Shown: positions 44,568 to 55,092, numbered from the stretch's first letter. The stretch is 64,000 nucleotides of DNA from Calothrix sp. MO_167.B12 (GCA_030066045.1 JASJCJ010000027.1:1-64000), one strand, 5' to 3'. Notes: generated from the sequence alone by a model not told the origin. Made by a program: numbers and translations.

Positions 44568-45914
44568 CTATTCCAGACCAAGATCGCTTAAATACATTTC
44601 CTCACCTTTTCCGCCATCAGGGAATGAACTACACAGTTGTTTGTAATTCTCAACCGCAGCTTGTAACATCCCTGAAGATACTTCTTGAGCATAATCACAA
44701 GAACCAATTCCTGTGGGTAGTGGAGCCCATAAACCCCCTTCTCCCCGCTTGCGGCGCATATTTTTTTGACCTTCAAGCATTAAGTCAATATCTTCCAAAA
44801 TGGGGTGGTAAACAGACAGACCCAGAGAACGACATAAATTCATAATGCGATCGCGTTCTGCTGTTCCTAGCCAGTTCATCTCTACGGCTAAACTAGCACC
44901 AAAAGCCATACCAATACTCACAGAATGACCGTGCATTAACTTGGCAGCAGGTTCAAAACGAGGACTCCAAGTATGACCGTAAGCATGGGGACGATCTTGA
45001 TAAGTCTCAAACATATTAGTTCCCTCATGCTTCATGTAGGAAAATAATGCTCGATAAATTACCTCATCAGCGATCTTAGCTAGCTTCTCATCGGCATTGA
45101 CTGTAGCAAAGTGAGTTTCTAGCAACTGAGGACCATATTTCTCCATTAACCCAAACAGGATAGGATCGTCGGTGACTGCCATCTTAATAATTTCAGCCAT
45201 GCCATTACGAACGTGACCAGTTGCCAAAGTCCGGAAGAAATTGCGGTCTACTAAAGTCAATACTGGTGGATGATAAGCTCCAATACTATTCTTGAATTGA
45301 CTGCCATTGGTGCAAGTACGGGGTGATGGTCCCGCATCGATCGCAGCAACAACAGTAGTTCCCACCATGATATAGGGAGTGCGTCGGTGTTGTAACGAAC
45401 AGGCTAATCCAGCAACATCACTGAGGACACCACCACCAACCACTAATACGGGTTCGTTACGAGATACATCACAACCATCCTTACCCAAAAATTGCAGCAA
45501 GCGGTGGACTGTTTCAGGGGTTTTATCAGATTCCCAAGCACGACACGCAAGCAACTTGAGAGGAATTTCATGGTACTCAAAATAACGTCGCAATGACTCC
45601 CCATAAAGTTCATCTACGGCACTATCGACAATTGCCACACAACGACCGCGACGACTATATACTTCAGCTAAGGTCAAATTATCAGGCTCAAACACCCCAT
45701 CTACTAACTTAACTTCTCCTCTCAGGGTATAAGTAGCTGAAATTTCAAAGGAGCGACCATCTCCACTAGCGGTGATTTCTCCATGACCAGTGTACCACTC
45801 CGAAGTGCGATACTTCTCTGGATGATTAAATTGAATAATCTGCTCGGACTCCAGAGGAGAGAGTTTTTCGAGACTTTCAATCAGCTCTGAACTTTGAGGT
45901 TTAGCTTGAACCAT
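44568..45914 (-). CDS. mysA: MysA, demethyl-4-deoxygadusol synthase
   Basis: This sugar-phosphate cyclase makes demethyl-4-deoxygadusol from sedoheptulose 7-phosphate, the first committed step of MAA synthesis. It has the dehydroquinate-synthase fold: GGGVLSDVAGLACSLQHRR, VGTTVVAAIDAGPSPRTC, NGMAEIIKMAVTDDP and the metal-binding His residues in HEGTNMFETY and HGHSVSIGMAFGASLA. The ATG at 45914 (MVQAKPQSSEL) is chosen over one 30 codons upstream, whose extension is hydrophobic and Ser-rich and not family-like. It begins the mysAB operon. Other members of this fold (EVS, EEVS) are excluded mainly by the mysB/mysC context. Confidence 0.95.
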   Translation of the reverse strand: MVQAKPQSSELIESLEKLSPLESEQIIQFNHPEKYRTSEWYTGHGEITASGDGRSFEISATYTLRGEVKLVDGVFEPDNLTLAEVYSRRGRCVAIVDSAVDELYGESLRRYFEYHEIPLKLLACRAWESDKTPETVHRLLQFLGKDGCDVSRNEPVLVVGGGVLSDVAGLACSLQHRRTPYIMVGTTVVAAIDAGPSPRTCTNGSQFKNSIGAYHPPVLTLVDRNFFRTLATGHVRNGMAEIIKMAVTDDPILFGLMEKYGPQLLETHFATVNADEKLAKIADEVIYRALFSYMKHEGTNMFETYQDRPHAYGHTWSPRFEPAAKLMHGHSVSIGMAFGASLAVEMNWLGTAERDRIMNLCRSLGLSVYHPILEDIDLMLEGQKNMRRKRGEGGLWAPLPTGIGSCDYAQEVSSGMLQAAVENYKQLCSSFPDGGKGEEMYLSDLGLE

Positions 45915-46004
45915 ATTCGTGTTGATGGAAAAGTAACTACTTGAACTTGATAACCAGTATTGGAAAATTATTATTCCTTCCAGAAGGAGTGACTGACTTA
46001 ACAC

Positions 46005-46517
46005 AACTTCCAGAACACAGGTAGTGTATCAGAATATTAAAAAAATGTAAAATTTTGTAAAAATTCTTGTCAAGTTACTAATTAGCCGTCATCATTTCAG
46101 TTACCAGTTTCCCCATCAATGTAGGCGTAGCTTTCGGTGTAAGCTATCGAGGGGCTAATGAAACGATAGATTCATTTTTTTCTCCACGGATAAATGCACA
46201 TGGCTTGATGAGAGTCTATTTTTTGGTCAAAACACCAGTGTTCCCCCACATTAATCTTGCTGAGTAAGATGAATATCTCTATATTCTTTTCTTTCCCTCT
46301 TGCTACCCTGTGCGAAGGCACCACGTGTCTAATACGGTGAAATTATTTATTGATTTTGGCAACAGAATACTCACGTTAATATATCAAAATATTATAAAAC
46401 AAATATTTTGTATAAGATTTCCTGCCAGCAAGAGATAAAAGCTTTACATTCAAAGTAGATAAAAATGCGATCGCTTAAATAAATCTTAATTTAAATGCGG
46501 TTTTAAGGAGAACCAGT
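46005..46517. other. Divergent promoter region of mysA and the FAD-oxidoreductase pair
   Basis: 513 bases with no gene. TTAAGGAGAACCAGT precedes the ATG at 46518. The promoter of mysA lies near 45930-46060; a T/A-rich stretch at 46030-46070 is a candidate but no consensus is clear. Confidence 0.45.
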
Positions 46518-48062
46518 ATGAAAACAGATTACCTGATCCTGGGTAGTGGGTTATCAGGATTAGTCTTTGGATCTCTGATGGCAAAATCCGGTAAAAAAGT
46601 TCAAGTATTAGAAGCCCACGAACATCCAGGTGGCTTTGGTCACACCTTTATGATGGCCAAAAAATATAAGTTTAATGCCCAATTACATTATGTTTGGGAT
46701 TGTGGTGAAGGGCACACGGTAAACCGAGTATTGAAAAAACTCAACTTGGAGCAAAAAGTTACCTTCGAGCGGTACGATCCTGATGGGTTCGATCACATGA
46801 GAATGCCGGGATATTCACTGGATATTCCCTCAGAATCTCAGGAACTGATCCATCGGTTATCTGAGCTTTTTCCCCAGGATGCTGATCAAATTCGTAAATT
46901 TGTTTTAGAAGTACAAAAGACTAGTGAAGGATTAAAGAAACTATCTCCCCCTGTAAAACCTGCTGAATTAATCCAGCATTTTGGTCAAGTGTCCTGTGCG
47001 GCAATGCATCTTTATGATACCCTTCAGGATGTTTTCGATCGCTTTAATTTACCTGTTGGGGCGCAAACACTTTTAGCATTGCAATGGCCTGATTTTTTGC
47101 TACCCCCAAATCAACTATCTTTTTATGCCTGGGTAATTTTATTTACAGGATATCAACAAGGTGCATTTTACCCCACCAAGCATTTTGAATTTGTGATTGA
47201 TTCTTTAGTGAAGGTGATTGAAGAAAATGGTGGTGAAGTGCTTCTCAACCATGAAGTAACTAATTTTATAGTCGCAGATAAAACAGTTACTGGGGTACAA
47301 GCAATAGATCGTATTACCCATGAAACCCGTGAATTCACAGGCAAAACGATTATCTGTAACATAGATCCGAAAAAAGCTGCCCAGATGATTGGCATGGAAA
47401 AATTCTCTGGCAAGGTACGCCACCAACTCAATTATGAGTATTCCCCCTCAAACTATATGGCTTACTGCGTTGTGAAGGATATTGATTTACGAGACTATGG
47501 ATTTGGGAACTGGAACACTTTTCATACAGAGCATCAAAACTTGAATGAAGCCTTTGAGCAGATGTATGAAAAACATGATTATTCCCATCCTAGTTTTGCA
47601 ATTACAACACCTACTTTATTAACCAATGCGGAACGGGATTGTCCCGATGATTGTCAAATAGTTGAATTTTTGACTGTTGCTAATTATGCTTATTTTCAGC
47701 AACTTCAAGATACAAGCAGAAAGGCTTACAATCATAAAAAAGAAGAGATTTTTGATTCTATTTTGGATGTGGTAGAGAAACACTATATTCCGAATTTGCG
47801 AAAATATATAGTCTTTAAAATCACTGGTAGTCCTACCACAAATGAAAGGTTTTGCTGGTGTCCAAAGGGCAATTCCTATGGTTCTAGCCTCACACCCAAG
47901 AATATGGGACTTGGGAGATTGAATCACCTGACATCTTTAAAGAATTTCTATTTTTGTAATGCCTCATCTGGTTATCCCGGTTTTGCTCCAACATTTTGGA
48001 CTGGGGCACTTTTATATCAAAGATTATCAGGGGATTTGATATTAGGGACAGCCTACCCCTAG
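46518..48062 (+). CDS. FAD-dependent oxidoreductase, CrtI/CrtISO-like
   Basis: The 514-residue protein begins with a dinucleotide-binding motif, DYLILGSGLSGLVFGSL, followed by VLEAHEHPGGFGHTFMM, as in phytoene desaturases, carotenoid isomerases and retinol saturases. The C-terminus has YFCNASSGYPGFAPTFWTGA, the second FAD-contacting region. It is clearly a member of this superfamily but is not close enough to CrtISO or CrtI to assign a substrate. It is followed after 52 bases by a second FAD oxidoreductase, a likely operon partner. It is divergent from mysA. Confidence 0.82.
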   Translation: MKTDYLILGSGLSGLVFGSLMAKSGKKVQVLEAHEHPGGFGHTFMMAKKYKFNAQLHYVWDCGEGHTVNRVLKKLNLEQKVTFERYDPDGFDHMRMPGYSLDIPSESQELIHRLSELFPQDADQIRKFVLEVQKTSEGLKKLSPPVKPAELIQHFGQVSCAAMHLYDTLQDVFDRFNLPVGAQTLLALQWPDFLLPPNQLSFYAWVILFTGYQQGAFYPTKHFEFVIDSLVKVIEENGGEVLLNHEVTNFIVADKTVTGVQAIDRITHETREFTGKTIICNIDPKKAAQMIGMEKFSGKVRHQLNYEYSPSNYMAYCVVKDIDLRDYGFGNWNTFHTEHQNLNEAFEQMYEKHDYSHPSFAITTPTLLTNAERDCPDDCQIVEFLTVANYAYFQQLQDTSRKAYNHKKEEIFDSILDVVEKHYIPNLRKYIVFKITGSPTTNERFCWCPKGNSYGSSLTPKNMGLGRLNHLTSLKNFYFCNASSGYPGFAPTFWTGALLYQRLSGDLILGTAYP

Positions 48063-48114
48063 TTAGGAATTAGTAGGGGCGCATTGCGTGCTAACTTGAG
48101 GAGTTAGGAATGAT

Positions 48115-49338
48115 ATGAGAATAGCAGTTATTGGGGGCGGTGCTAGCGGTATGGTTACAGCATACCTGCTAGATAAACAGGGTAATCACGTCACAGTTTT
48201 TGAGAAACAACCTATTTTGGGTGGGCATATTTGTACATTAAATAAAAATATTCAAGCCAATCACTCTGAGTGTAACCATTTATTAGAAGGAGGTGTCCTG
48301 GAATTCCCGGTGAACTTTCACAACTTCTTGGAATTAATGCAAGAACTTGAAGTGGAATTAGAACCCGTTAATATTGGTTCAGGATTATTTCTCAAAGATG
48401 GCCGCCACTTTCTTTCCGGTGGCATGATTCAAAAGAATTTTACCGGCATACAGCGTCTACTTGAATATCTCAGACTTGATACTCTTTATGCCCGTTCTGC
48501 TGGATTATGGGTAACAACGCGCTTTGCCCAAATGCAAGATTTTTATAATCAGCCCATGTCTGAATATTTAAAACGCCAGTGTATCCGCAATTGCTGGTTA
48601 AAATTGCTGACAATGTATAGTTATTCCATGCCATTTGAGTTAATTGATAATTTCCCCGCAGAATTAGCAATTCCTGCCTTGCGGGATTATATCTTTGTCA
48701 AATGGGTGAGAATTAAGGGTGGGGTGTATTCCTATATTGAAAAAATTCTCGAACGCTTCCAGGGTCAGGTCTTTTTGAATGTAGAAATTGCCAAAATCTC
48801 TAGAGCAGATGATGGTGTTAATATTCAGTTACTGGATGGGGAAACACAGACATTCGATAAAATTGTGTTTGCCACGCCACCGGATCAAGTAATGCAATTA
48901 TTAGCCAATCCGACACAGGCAGAAATAAAGCGATTTTCAGCATGGCAGGGAAATCAGGCAACAACGGTAATGCATACAGATACTTCCATGTATGGCAGGT
49001 ACGGCATCAATAAATTTTCAGAATTTGATTTTTTCCAAACTGAAAAGGGATGGGGATATAATGCTTACCTGAATCAACTTTGTGGTATATCATCACCCAC
49101 TCAATATAGTTTGGCATTTAACCTAGATAGTTTGATTGCCAAAGACAAAATCATCCATGTTCAGTTACACCACACACCCCTCTACAACGTCGAGGCTTTT
49201 AGGTACAGAGACGAAATTGTTGCCACCAATGGCGAGAACAATACTTACCATGCGGGAGCTTATCTAGGAGATGGTTTGCATGAAGGAGCCATAACTTCCG
49301 CAATCCGAGTAGCACAGCTGCTGACGGTAGGAAGCTAG
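48115..49338 (+). CDS. FAD-dependent amine-oxidase-like protein
   Basis: The 407-residue protein starts with a Rossmann FAD motif, IAVIGGGASGMVTAYLLDKQ, then VFEKQPILGGHICT. About 200-270 contain KWVRIKGGVYSYIEKILERF and FDKIVFATPPDQVMQLL, as in NAD(P)-binding Rossmann amine oxidases and the cyclopropane-fatty-acid-linked oxidoreductases. The C-terminus is YHAGAYLGDGLHEGAITSA, which binds FAD. Substrate unknown. TTAGGAATGAT before the ATG and the short gap suggest co-expression with the preceding gene, perhaps in lipid or isoprenoid oxidation. Confidence 0.8.
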   Translation: MRIAVIGGGASGMVTAYLLDKQGNHVTVFEKQPILGGHICTLNKNIQANHSECNHLLEGGVLEFPVNFHNFLELMQELEVELEPVNIGSGLFLKDGRHFLSGGMIQKNFTGIQRLLEYLRLDTLYARSAGLWVTTRFAQMQDFYNQPMSEYLKRQCIRNCWLKLLTMYSYSMPFELIDNFPAELAIPALRDYIFVKWVRIKGGVYSYIEKILERFQGQVFLNVEIAKISRADDGVNIQLLDGETQTFDKIVFATPPDQVMQLLANPTQAEIKRFSAWQGNQATTVMHTDTSMYGRYGINKFSEFDFFQTEKGWGYNAYLNQLCGISSPTQYSLAFNLDSLIAKDKIIHVQLHHTPLYNVEAFRYRDEIVATNGENNTYHAGAYLGDGLHEGAITSAIRVAQLLTVGS

Positions 49339-49560
49339 TAGTCCTTACCCTGTTAAGAGCAGATATCCTTCTCCTTCATAAGGAGAGGGAAAGATTTTTA
49401 TGCAGTAAAAAGCGAGGGTGAGGATAAATTGTAGATGTGCATATTATTTAATCCATCTTTCTCCCCAGACAACTTCCCGTAATTAGGATACAATTTTGGT
49501 ATTATTGCTTATTTATTTTTCTATAAAAATTGAAAAAATATTATTTTTTATTTGCAATCT

Positions 49561-50478
49561 GTGTCTACTGAAATTACTCATTCCCAATCTGATTCTGGTA
49601 ATAACCCTGGGGAGCTACAGAAATCACGTAAATCAAAATCAAACTGGTTAGAGCCTTTGTTATTGCTCGCACCAGCAGGAATATGGTTAGTGTTATTACT
49701 GGTGCTACCTACCCTAATTATTATTGAATTAAGCTTAGTCCCAGGAATTAGACCTGGTGATGTGGTTAATCCTAGCGGATTTGATAACTATATCAAAATA
49801 CTTGACCCATTATACCTGCAAGTCATTTGGCGATCGCTATTTTTTGCGGTTGGCACCACTATCATTTGTTTGATTTGTGGCTTACCAATCGCCTACTGGA
49901 TTGCTGTGAACGCGCCACCAGGTTGGAGAAATTTGCTTTTACTGGCATTTGTCTTACCCCTGTGGACTTCTTCTTTGCTGCGTTCCTATGCTTGGATTAC
50001 TATTCTCCGTCCCACAGGTTTACTGAATACTTTACTAGCTAACTTCGGTTTGCCGAGTTTGCAGTTACTCAATCGTAGTCCAGCAGTATTAATTGGCATG
50101 AGTTACAGCTTATTGCCATATATGGTTTTGATTTTATATGCTTCCTTAGAAAAACTAGATAAACGTTTATTAGAAGCAGCAGCAGATTTAGGTGCAAATC
50201 GCCTACAGACTTTTTGGCGAGTTACCGTACCCCAAATCATTACAGGTATTGCCGCTGGTTCTTTTCTCGTATTTATTAGTGCTATGGGAGATTTTATTAA
50301 TCCCGAATTACTGGGTGGTGCTTCCAGTATGACAGCTGCCAGATTAATTTATAACCAGTTTCTCGGTGCGGCACAAAACTGGGGATTTGGTTCCGCTTTA
50401 AGTTCTACTTTAATTCTAGTAGTTAGTATAGCGATCGCTCTATTAATTAAGTTTGGTGAAGCAGCACCTAAACGTTAG
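49561..50478 (+). CDS. ABC transporter permease, PotB (spermidine/putrescine) type
   Basis: The protein has six membrane segments in the binding-protein-dependent transport fold and the EAA loop EAAADLGANRLQTFWRVTVP near residue 220, which contacts the ATPase subunit. The sequence after the first segment (PGDVVNPSGFDNYIKILDP) is typical of PotB/PotH permeases for polyamines or related compounds. The start is GTG at 49561 or TTG at 49552; no in-frame ATG is at the N-terminus. The partner permease, ATPase and binding protein are not in the window, so the gene is an orphan or its partners are elsewhere. A strong terminator follows. Confidence 0.88.
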   Translation: MSTEITHSQSDSGNNPGELQKSRKSKSNWLEPLLLLAPAGIWLVLLLVLPTLIIIELSLVPGIRPGDVVNPSGFDNYIKILDPLYLQVIWRSLFFAVGTTIICLICGLPIAYWIAVNAPPGWRNLLLLAFVLPLWTSSLLRSYAWITILRPTGLLNTLLANFGLPSLQLLNRSPAVLIGMSYSLLPYMVLILYASLEKLDKRLLEAAADLGANRLQTFWRVTVPQIITGIAAGSFLVFISAMGDFINPELLGGASSMTAARLIYNQFLGAAQNWGFGSALSSTLILVVSIAIALLIKFGEAAPKR

Positions 50479-50540
50479 GTTAGGGAACTCCAGGAAATAA
50501 ATTATCCCACAAGAATGGTTGACAGTACTAAAATTGAGTG

Positions 50541-50569
50541 AAACCCCGTCCGTCCCGACGGGGTTTTAT
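50541..50569 (+). terminator. Rho-independent terminator after the permease gene
   Basis: AACCCCGTC and GACGGGGTT pair around a short CGTCCC loop, followed by TTATT on the plus strand. It ends the permease transcript; the T-run on the minus strand is weaker. Confidence 0.85.
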
Positions 50570-50637
50570 TCAACACAACACCCTACCCCAACACCTTGCC
50601 CTGAATAGGTTTTGTCTTAACTTCGTACCCATTCGTA

Positions 50638-53600
50638 TTAGTGGTTAAGGACTAATTGAAGAGAATTGTTTGAACTGTGATGATCTAACTCCTTAACAGT
50701 AGCAATCAATTCATCTTCTAGATAAGGCTTACTAAAATAAGCTGTGGCTCCTAAAGCTTGAGCTAATTTCCGATGCTTTTCCGCACTGCGAGAAGTAAGA
50801 ATAATTACGGGTAATTTCGCATTATCACTGTCTTGACGCAGGTTACTTAACAACTGAAAACCATTCATATTCGGCATTTCCAGGTCAGAAATTATCATCT
50901 TAACTTCAGGGTATAATTGCACTTTTTCTAATGCATCTATACCATTTTCAGCTTGTACAACTTGGTAGCCATGTTTCTGTAGTGTCAGGGAGAGGGTTTG
51001 ACGCAGACTAATAGCATCATCCACCACCAAAATTACATTGGGAGCCTTACTATTGATATGTGTAGATTTACTAGGCTCATTATCTGTATCTTGAGCTGAT
51101 ATGGTTGGTAATGCAGTGGAGTTTTCTGATGCACTTGCTGATAATTCTAGCCCAGAAGTACCAGGTAAAGCCCTAACATCAATGGATGCTGACTGTAATT
51201 CTCGATATTCTAGTAACAAAGTACCATCAATAACTAGAATCAGGTTGCCATTAGCTAAACTACTACAACCATACACGTATTTGGGAGGAGCGATCGCACT
51301 TCCTAAAGGTCTGATAACTAGTTCTTGCTCGCCGATTATTTGATCGACTTCTAAAGCCAACCTTTCTTGATTTTTCCGCAGCACCAGTATGGGGTTTTTC
51401 ATTTCTCCCGCCTTTTTGGTGAGGGTATGATGTGCATTAGCACCACTCACAAAAGAGCCACTATAGAAAATTAAATCTGATAATGGGCGAATACCAAGCA
51501 TTCGTTCGTCTTGTTCTGTATTCCAGTACAAAACTTTTTTCCCGTCTACATACTTAATTTGCTCGGCGGAAGGAAGCACAATTTTTTCAATGCTGTCCAA
51601 AAGTAGAGCGTAGACTGCTCCTCCTGCTTGAACTATCATTAACTTATCTGTAGTCATAGAAAAAGGAATCTTGAGTATAAATGTTGTGCCTTGGTTAGGT
51701 AGTGAATTAACTGAGATTGAACCTTCTAATCCTTGTAAATGAGAACGAACAATATCTAACCCCATACCCCGTCCAGAAATTTCACTGACTTTACCAGCAG
51801 TGGAAAATCCAGGTGAAAATAATAGGTCTAGTAGTTCTTCTGAAGTTGGTGTGTGATTGACTGGTATTAGACCTAAATCGATGGCTTTAGTGTGAATCTT
51901 TTCTAAATTTAGTCCTTTGCCATCATCTTGGATTTCGATAATAGTTTGACTACCTTGATGATAAGCACGAATTTCAATGGTGCCTTGTTCTGGTTTGTGA
52001 TGCTGACGGCGAACTTCTGGCACCTCAAGACCGTGGTCAAAAGCATTACGTATCAAATGTACTAAGGGATCGTATAATTTTTCCGCGATCGCTTTATCTA
52101 CTAATACTTCTGTACCATAAAGTTTTAATTCTACCCGTTTGCCATACACAGTTCCCAGCCTTTGTAGCATTTGAGGAAAACGATTAAATATATTGCCCAA
52201 GGGAGACATTCTGGCATTATCGACGTTTTCTAAAATTCCTAATACTAAACGCTGATTTTTCTCTTGAACTTGATGGGATTGTCTGAATAGTAAATCGAGA
52301 GATTCTATAGTTTCCTGCAGTTGTAAAGTTTCTTCATTTGCTCCATGTAAAGCTAGATTAAATTCCGTATATCCATCCATTTCTAGAGAATCAAAATTTA
52401 CCGAAGACACTTGCTGCATGTTTTGGGAAGCAAAATTTTGCATCTGTAGGGGCAAATCCCGTAATTGGTTGAGGGTAGTTTGATGTCTAGAAAGTTGTTG
52501 GGATAGTCTTTCAATAATTACTTGGAGTTGTTCTTCTTCTAAGCTTCTACGCTTGTGATAAATTAGTAGTTCTCCTGCTAGATAGTTAAGATATTGCAAT
52601 CCCTCTACATCTACTTTCACAAAAGAGCGTTGGCGAATATTTGTAGTTGGTAGAATTTGCTCTTTATCTTCTACAGTTTGAGTTGCATTTTGATTCTCAT
52701 TATCTATTACCTCGATTTTGGTTACCGGAGTATTAGTAACTAATTTTTCTGGAATAATATTTGGTGTATGAGTATCGGCTTGTAAAGTCTCTTTAACAGC
52801 TAAAGATTCAGGCTTTTCAATGCTTACTGATTCATTCTTTTCAATAGTAGTCTCAAGTTGTGTTTCAGTAACTTGTTTCTGATCAAACAAATAAGTATCA
52901 GTATTCAAACTATCCTGATCCAGAGATTCTGTGTTTTCAATGCTGATTGAGTCATTCTTTTCGGGAGTAGTTTCAATTTTTGTTTCAATAACTTGATATT
53001 CATCAGATACAGAAGTATCTGTTTCTCCCCATATTGATTCTACCAAAGTATCTGTAGATATCTCGGGTATAGTAGTAACAGATATTTCTTGTAAAACTAA
53101 AAGCTGTTTTAGTTTATCTCGTTTATACCAATCTTTTTCTATTTTATTAATTGGTGTATGCTTTCGATATTCTGTTGCTAATTCTGATATTCTTTGTTGA
53201 ATAATAGGAATTAAATCAATATTATCTTTAGTAGAATATAAGAATTGAATAACAGCATTCAAAATCGTTAAAATAACACCTTGTCTGCAAATATGAAGAC
53301 TTTGACTATCTTCTGGTTCTTGCAAGAATAGGAAAAAATCATTTAGCCAGTTATCAACATAATCTAAGGTATTTTCTACACCAGGTTCAGGAACTAATAG
53401 AGCCAGATTTAATTGTTCTTTAGGAGTTAAGTGTACATTATTAAACCATCCCAAAATATAGCAGATTATCTTAATATAAAATTTGGCAATTCTTACTTTT
53501 ATTTGTTTATTTTTTACCCTATAATCATTCTTTAAAAAACTATATAACTGTTTGATTTCATTTATCAATAAATTAGAATAGCTCGATGTAAATGAGAGCT

Positions 53601-54846
53601 TATCTGTTAATTTATTTTCATTATTAGTAGTATTTGTCAGTTCTAGTTCAGATTCAATTGATATATTCTCGGTGATTTGTTCCGTACTATTATATGAAGC
53701 TGTCAGTTCTAGTTCAGGTTCAATTGATATATTCTCGGTGATTTGTTCCGTACTATTATATGAAGCTGTCAGTTCTAGTTCAGGTTCAATTGATATATTC
53801 TCAGTTATTTGTTCTACACTATTAGATGAAGCTGTCAGTTCTAGTTCCGATTCAATTGATAGATTCTCAGTTATTTGTTCCGTACTATTAGGTGAAGCTG
53901 TCAGCTCTAGTTCAGATTCAATTGATAGATTTTCGGTTATTTGTTCTACACCATTGGATGCTGTTACTAGATCTAATTCAGGCTCAATGATTTGATTTTT
54001 TATTTCTTCCAGAGAAAAATTATCTATTGATGATAAATCTAGTGACGACTCGGTGGTATCTATACACTGATTAGCTAATTCTTTTAAAGCGAAAGAAGGT
54101 TCTCCTCCCTGAGTGCGATCGCCTCCTATAACTGCAGCTTTTGCTTGTTGTAAATCAGCTAAAGTAATCTCAGCAATTTTAAAAGCTTCAGAATAATTAA
54201 TTTCCAAAGCAGCGGTAATTGTTTTACCAATATCTGCAAAACCAGGTAAATTTAAAGACTCTGCTAAACCAATGAAAACCTCTGCCTGAGAATTTAAAAA
54301 ATCAACTAATTCATCAATTGGAGGATGATTATTAATGGTTTCAGATATACTTTCTATACTCTGAGTTACACCTGTCTCAAAGATAGATAATACAATATCA
54401 AATCCTAGCTCTTCTGAAGTAGGAATATAAGCCTCTGCACCAAAAGCATCACCTAATTTTGCTTGTATTTGTTCAAAAACAACGTTAGCTCTGTTCAGTA
54501 ATTCTTCACCGTTGTAAGAAGTTTTATTGAATTCAGAAGTTAGTGCTAAATTTAGACATTCATAACTCTTAAATAGTAATGTTTGTAATTCAGCATCTAT
54601 AACTACATCTGGATTATAAAGAGCTTTAAATATATCCTCTAAAGAGTGGGAAATTTGTTGAATTACCTCTAATTCAACATTAGCAGCTCCCCCCTTAATG
54701 GTATGAGTTGCCCGCATTAAGTTATGTACAATAGCGGTGGTGCGCTCTTCTGCCAAATTAAAGAGTTCTTCTTCTATGGTATGGAGCAGATCTGGAGCTT
54801 CACTCATGAAGTAGATGTAGCCTTGTTCGCGGATAGAAGGATCCAT
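50638..54846 (-). CDS. CheA-type hybrid histidine kinase (PixL/PtxE-like)
   Basis: The 1,402-residue kinase has an N-terminal Hpt domain with phospho-acceptor His48 in MRATHTIKGGA, a second Hpt-like helical region (about 160-260), a 66-bp-periodic Glu/Ser-rich linker (about 290-410), a dimerisation segment, a HATPase domain (LVHLIRNAFDHGLEVPE; IQDDGKGLNL; GRGMGLDIVRSHLQGLEG), a CheW-like domain and a C-terminal receiver (ILVVDDAISLRQTLSL; MIISDLEMPNMNGF). The ATG at 54846 is used; a few upstream codons are unlike the family. It is the last gene of the pix/ptx-like set and should phosphorylate the CheY and PatA-like proteins in response to the photoreceptor. Confidence 0.93.
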   Translation of the reverse strand: MDPSIREQGYIYFMSEAPDLLHTIEEELFNLAEERTTAIVHNLMRATHTIKGGAANVELEVIQQISHSLEDIFKALYNPDVVIDAELQTLLFKSYECLNLALTSEFNKTSYNGEELLNRANVVFEQIQAKLGDAFGAEAYIPTSEELGFDIVLSIFETGVTQSIESISETINNHPPIDELVDFLNSQAEVFIGLAESLNLPGFADIGKTITAALEINYSEAFKIAEITLADLQQAKAAVIGGDRTQGGEPSFALKELANQCIDTTESSLDLSSIDNFSLEEIKNQIIEPELDLVTASNGVEQITENLSIESELELTASPNSTEQITENLSIESELELTASSNSVEQITENISIEPELELTASYNSTEQITENISIEPELELTASYNSTEQITENISIESELELTNTTNNENKLTDKLSFTSSYSNLLINEIKQLYSFLKNDYRVKNKQIKVRIAKFYIKIICYILGWFNNVHLTPKEQLNLALLVPEPGVENTLDYVDNWLNDFFLFLQEPEDSQSLHICRQGVILTILNAVIQFLYSTKDNIDLIPIIQQRISELATEYRKHTPINKIEKDWYKRDKLKQLLVLQEISVTTIPEISTDTLVESIWGETDTSVSDEYQVIETKIETTPEKNDSISIENTESLDQDSLNTDTYLFDQKQVTETQLETTIEKNESVSIEKPESLAVKETLQADTHTPNIIPEKLVTNTPVTKIEVIDNENQNATQTVEDKEQILPTTNIRQRSFVKVDVEGLQYLNYLAGELLIYHKRRSLEEEQLQVIIERLSQQLSRHQTTLNQLRDLPLQMQNFASQNMQQVSSVNFDSLEMDGYTEFNLALHGANEETLQLQETIESLDLLFRQSHQVQEKNQRLVLGILENVDNARMSPLGNIFNRFPQMLQRLGTVYGKRVELKLYGTEVLVDKAIAEKLYDPLVHLIRNAFDHGLEVPEVRRQHHKPEQGTIEIRAYHQGSQTIIEIQDDGKGLNLEKIHTKAIDLGLIPVNHTPTSEELLDLLFSPGFSTAGKVSEISGRGMGLDIVRSHLQGLEGSISVNSLPNQGTTFILKIPFSMTTDKLMIVQAGGAVYALLLDSIEKIVLPSAEQIKYVDGKKVLYWNTEQDERMLGIRPLSDLIFYSGSFVSGANAHHTLTKKAGEMKNPILVLRKNQERLALEVDQIIGEQELVIRPLGSAIAPPKYVYGCSSLANGNLILVIDGTLLLEYRELQSASIDVRALPGTSGLELSASASENSTALPTISAQDTDNEPSKSTHINSKAPNVILVVDDAISLRQTLSLTLQKHGYQVVQAENGIDALEKVQLYPEVKMIISDLEMPNMNGFQLLSNLRQDSDNAKLPVIILTSRSAEKHRKLAQALGATAYFSKPYLEDELIATVKELDHHSSNNSLQLVLNH
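53640..53969. repeat. Five 66-bp tandem repeats inside the CheA gene
   Basis: The linker codes for five copies of a 22-residue unit of the form STEQITENISIEPELELTAS, 66 bases each, in frame with the gene. Neighbouring copies are nearly identical in DNA, so the array is young and may differ in length between strains. The acidic, Ser/Thr-rich unit is probably unstructured. Confidence 0.85.
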
Positions 54847-55092
54847 AGTCATTTCAATTATCAGTTTTCCGATCAATAAATAGAACAGTTTGTTGGTGTT
54901 ATTTCCCCATTAAAAAACTGTGGTAGAGAGGAAGAAGTAGCAGGAAAAAATAAAGTTTGAGAAATTGATGATCTGGAAAGTCCCTCCCCCTAATTTGGGA
55001 GAGGGATCTAGAATGAGGATGTTTAAGGTGTTTTTGTAGTTACCAGTACATATTTATTCCCTACTCCCTACTCCCTACTCAGTAACTGTGTA

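Noticed and set aside
53672-53995. Plus-strand frame with repeated ICSVLLYEAVSSSSGSID
   Set aside because: It is the antisense reading of the 66-bp repeat array in the CheA gene.
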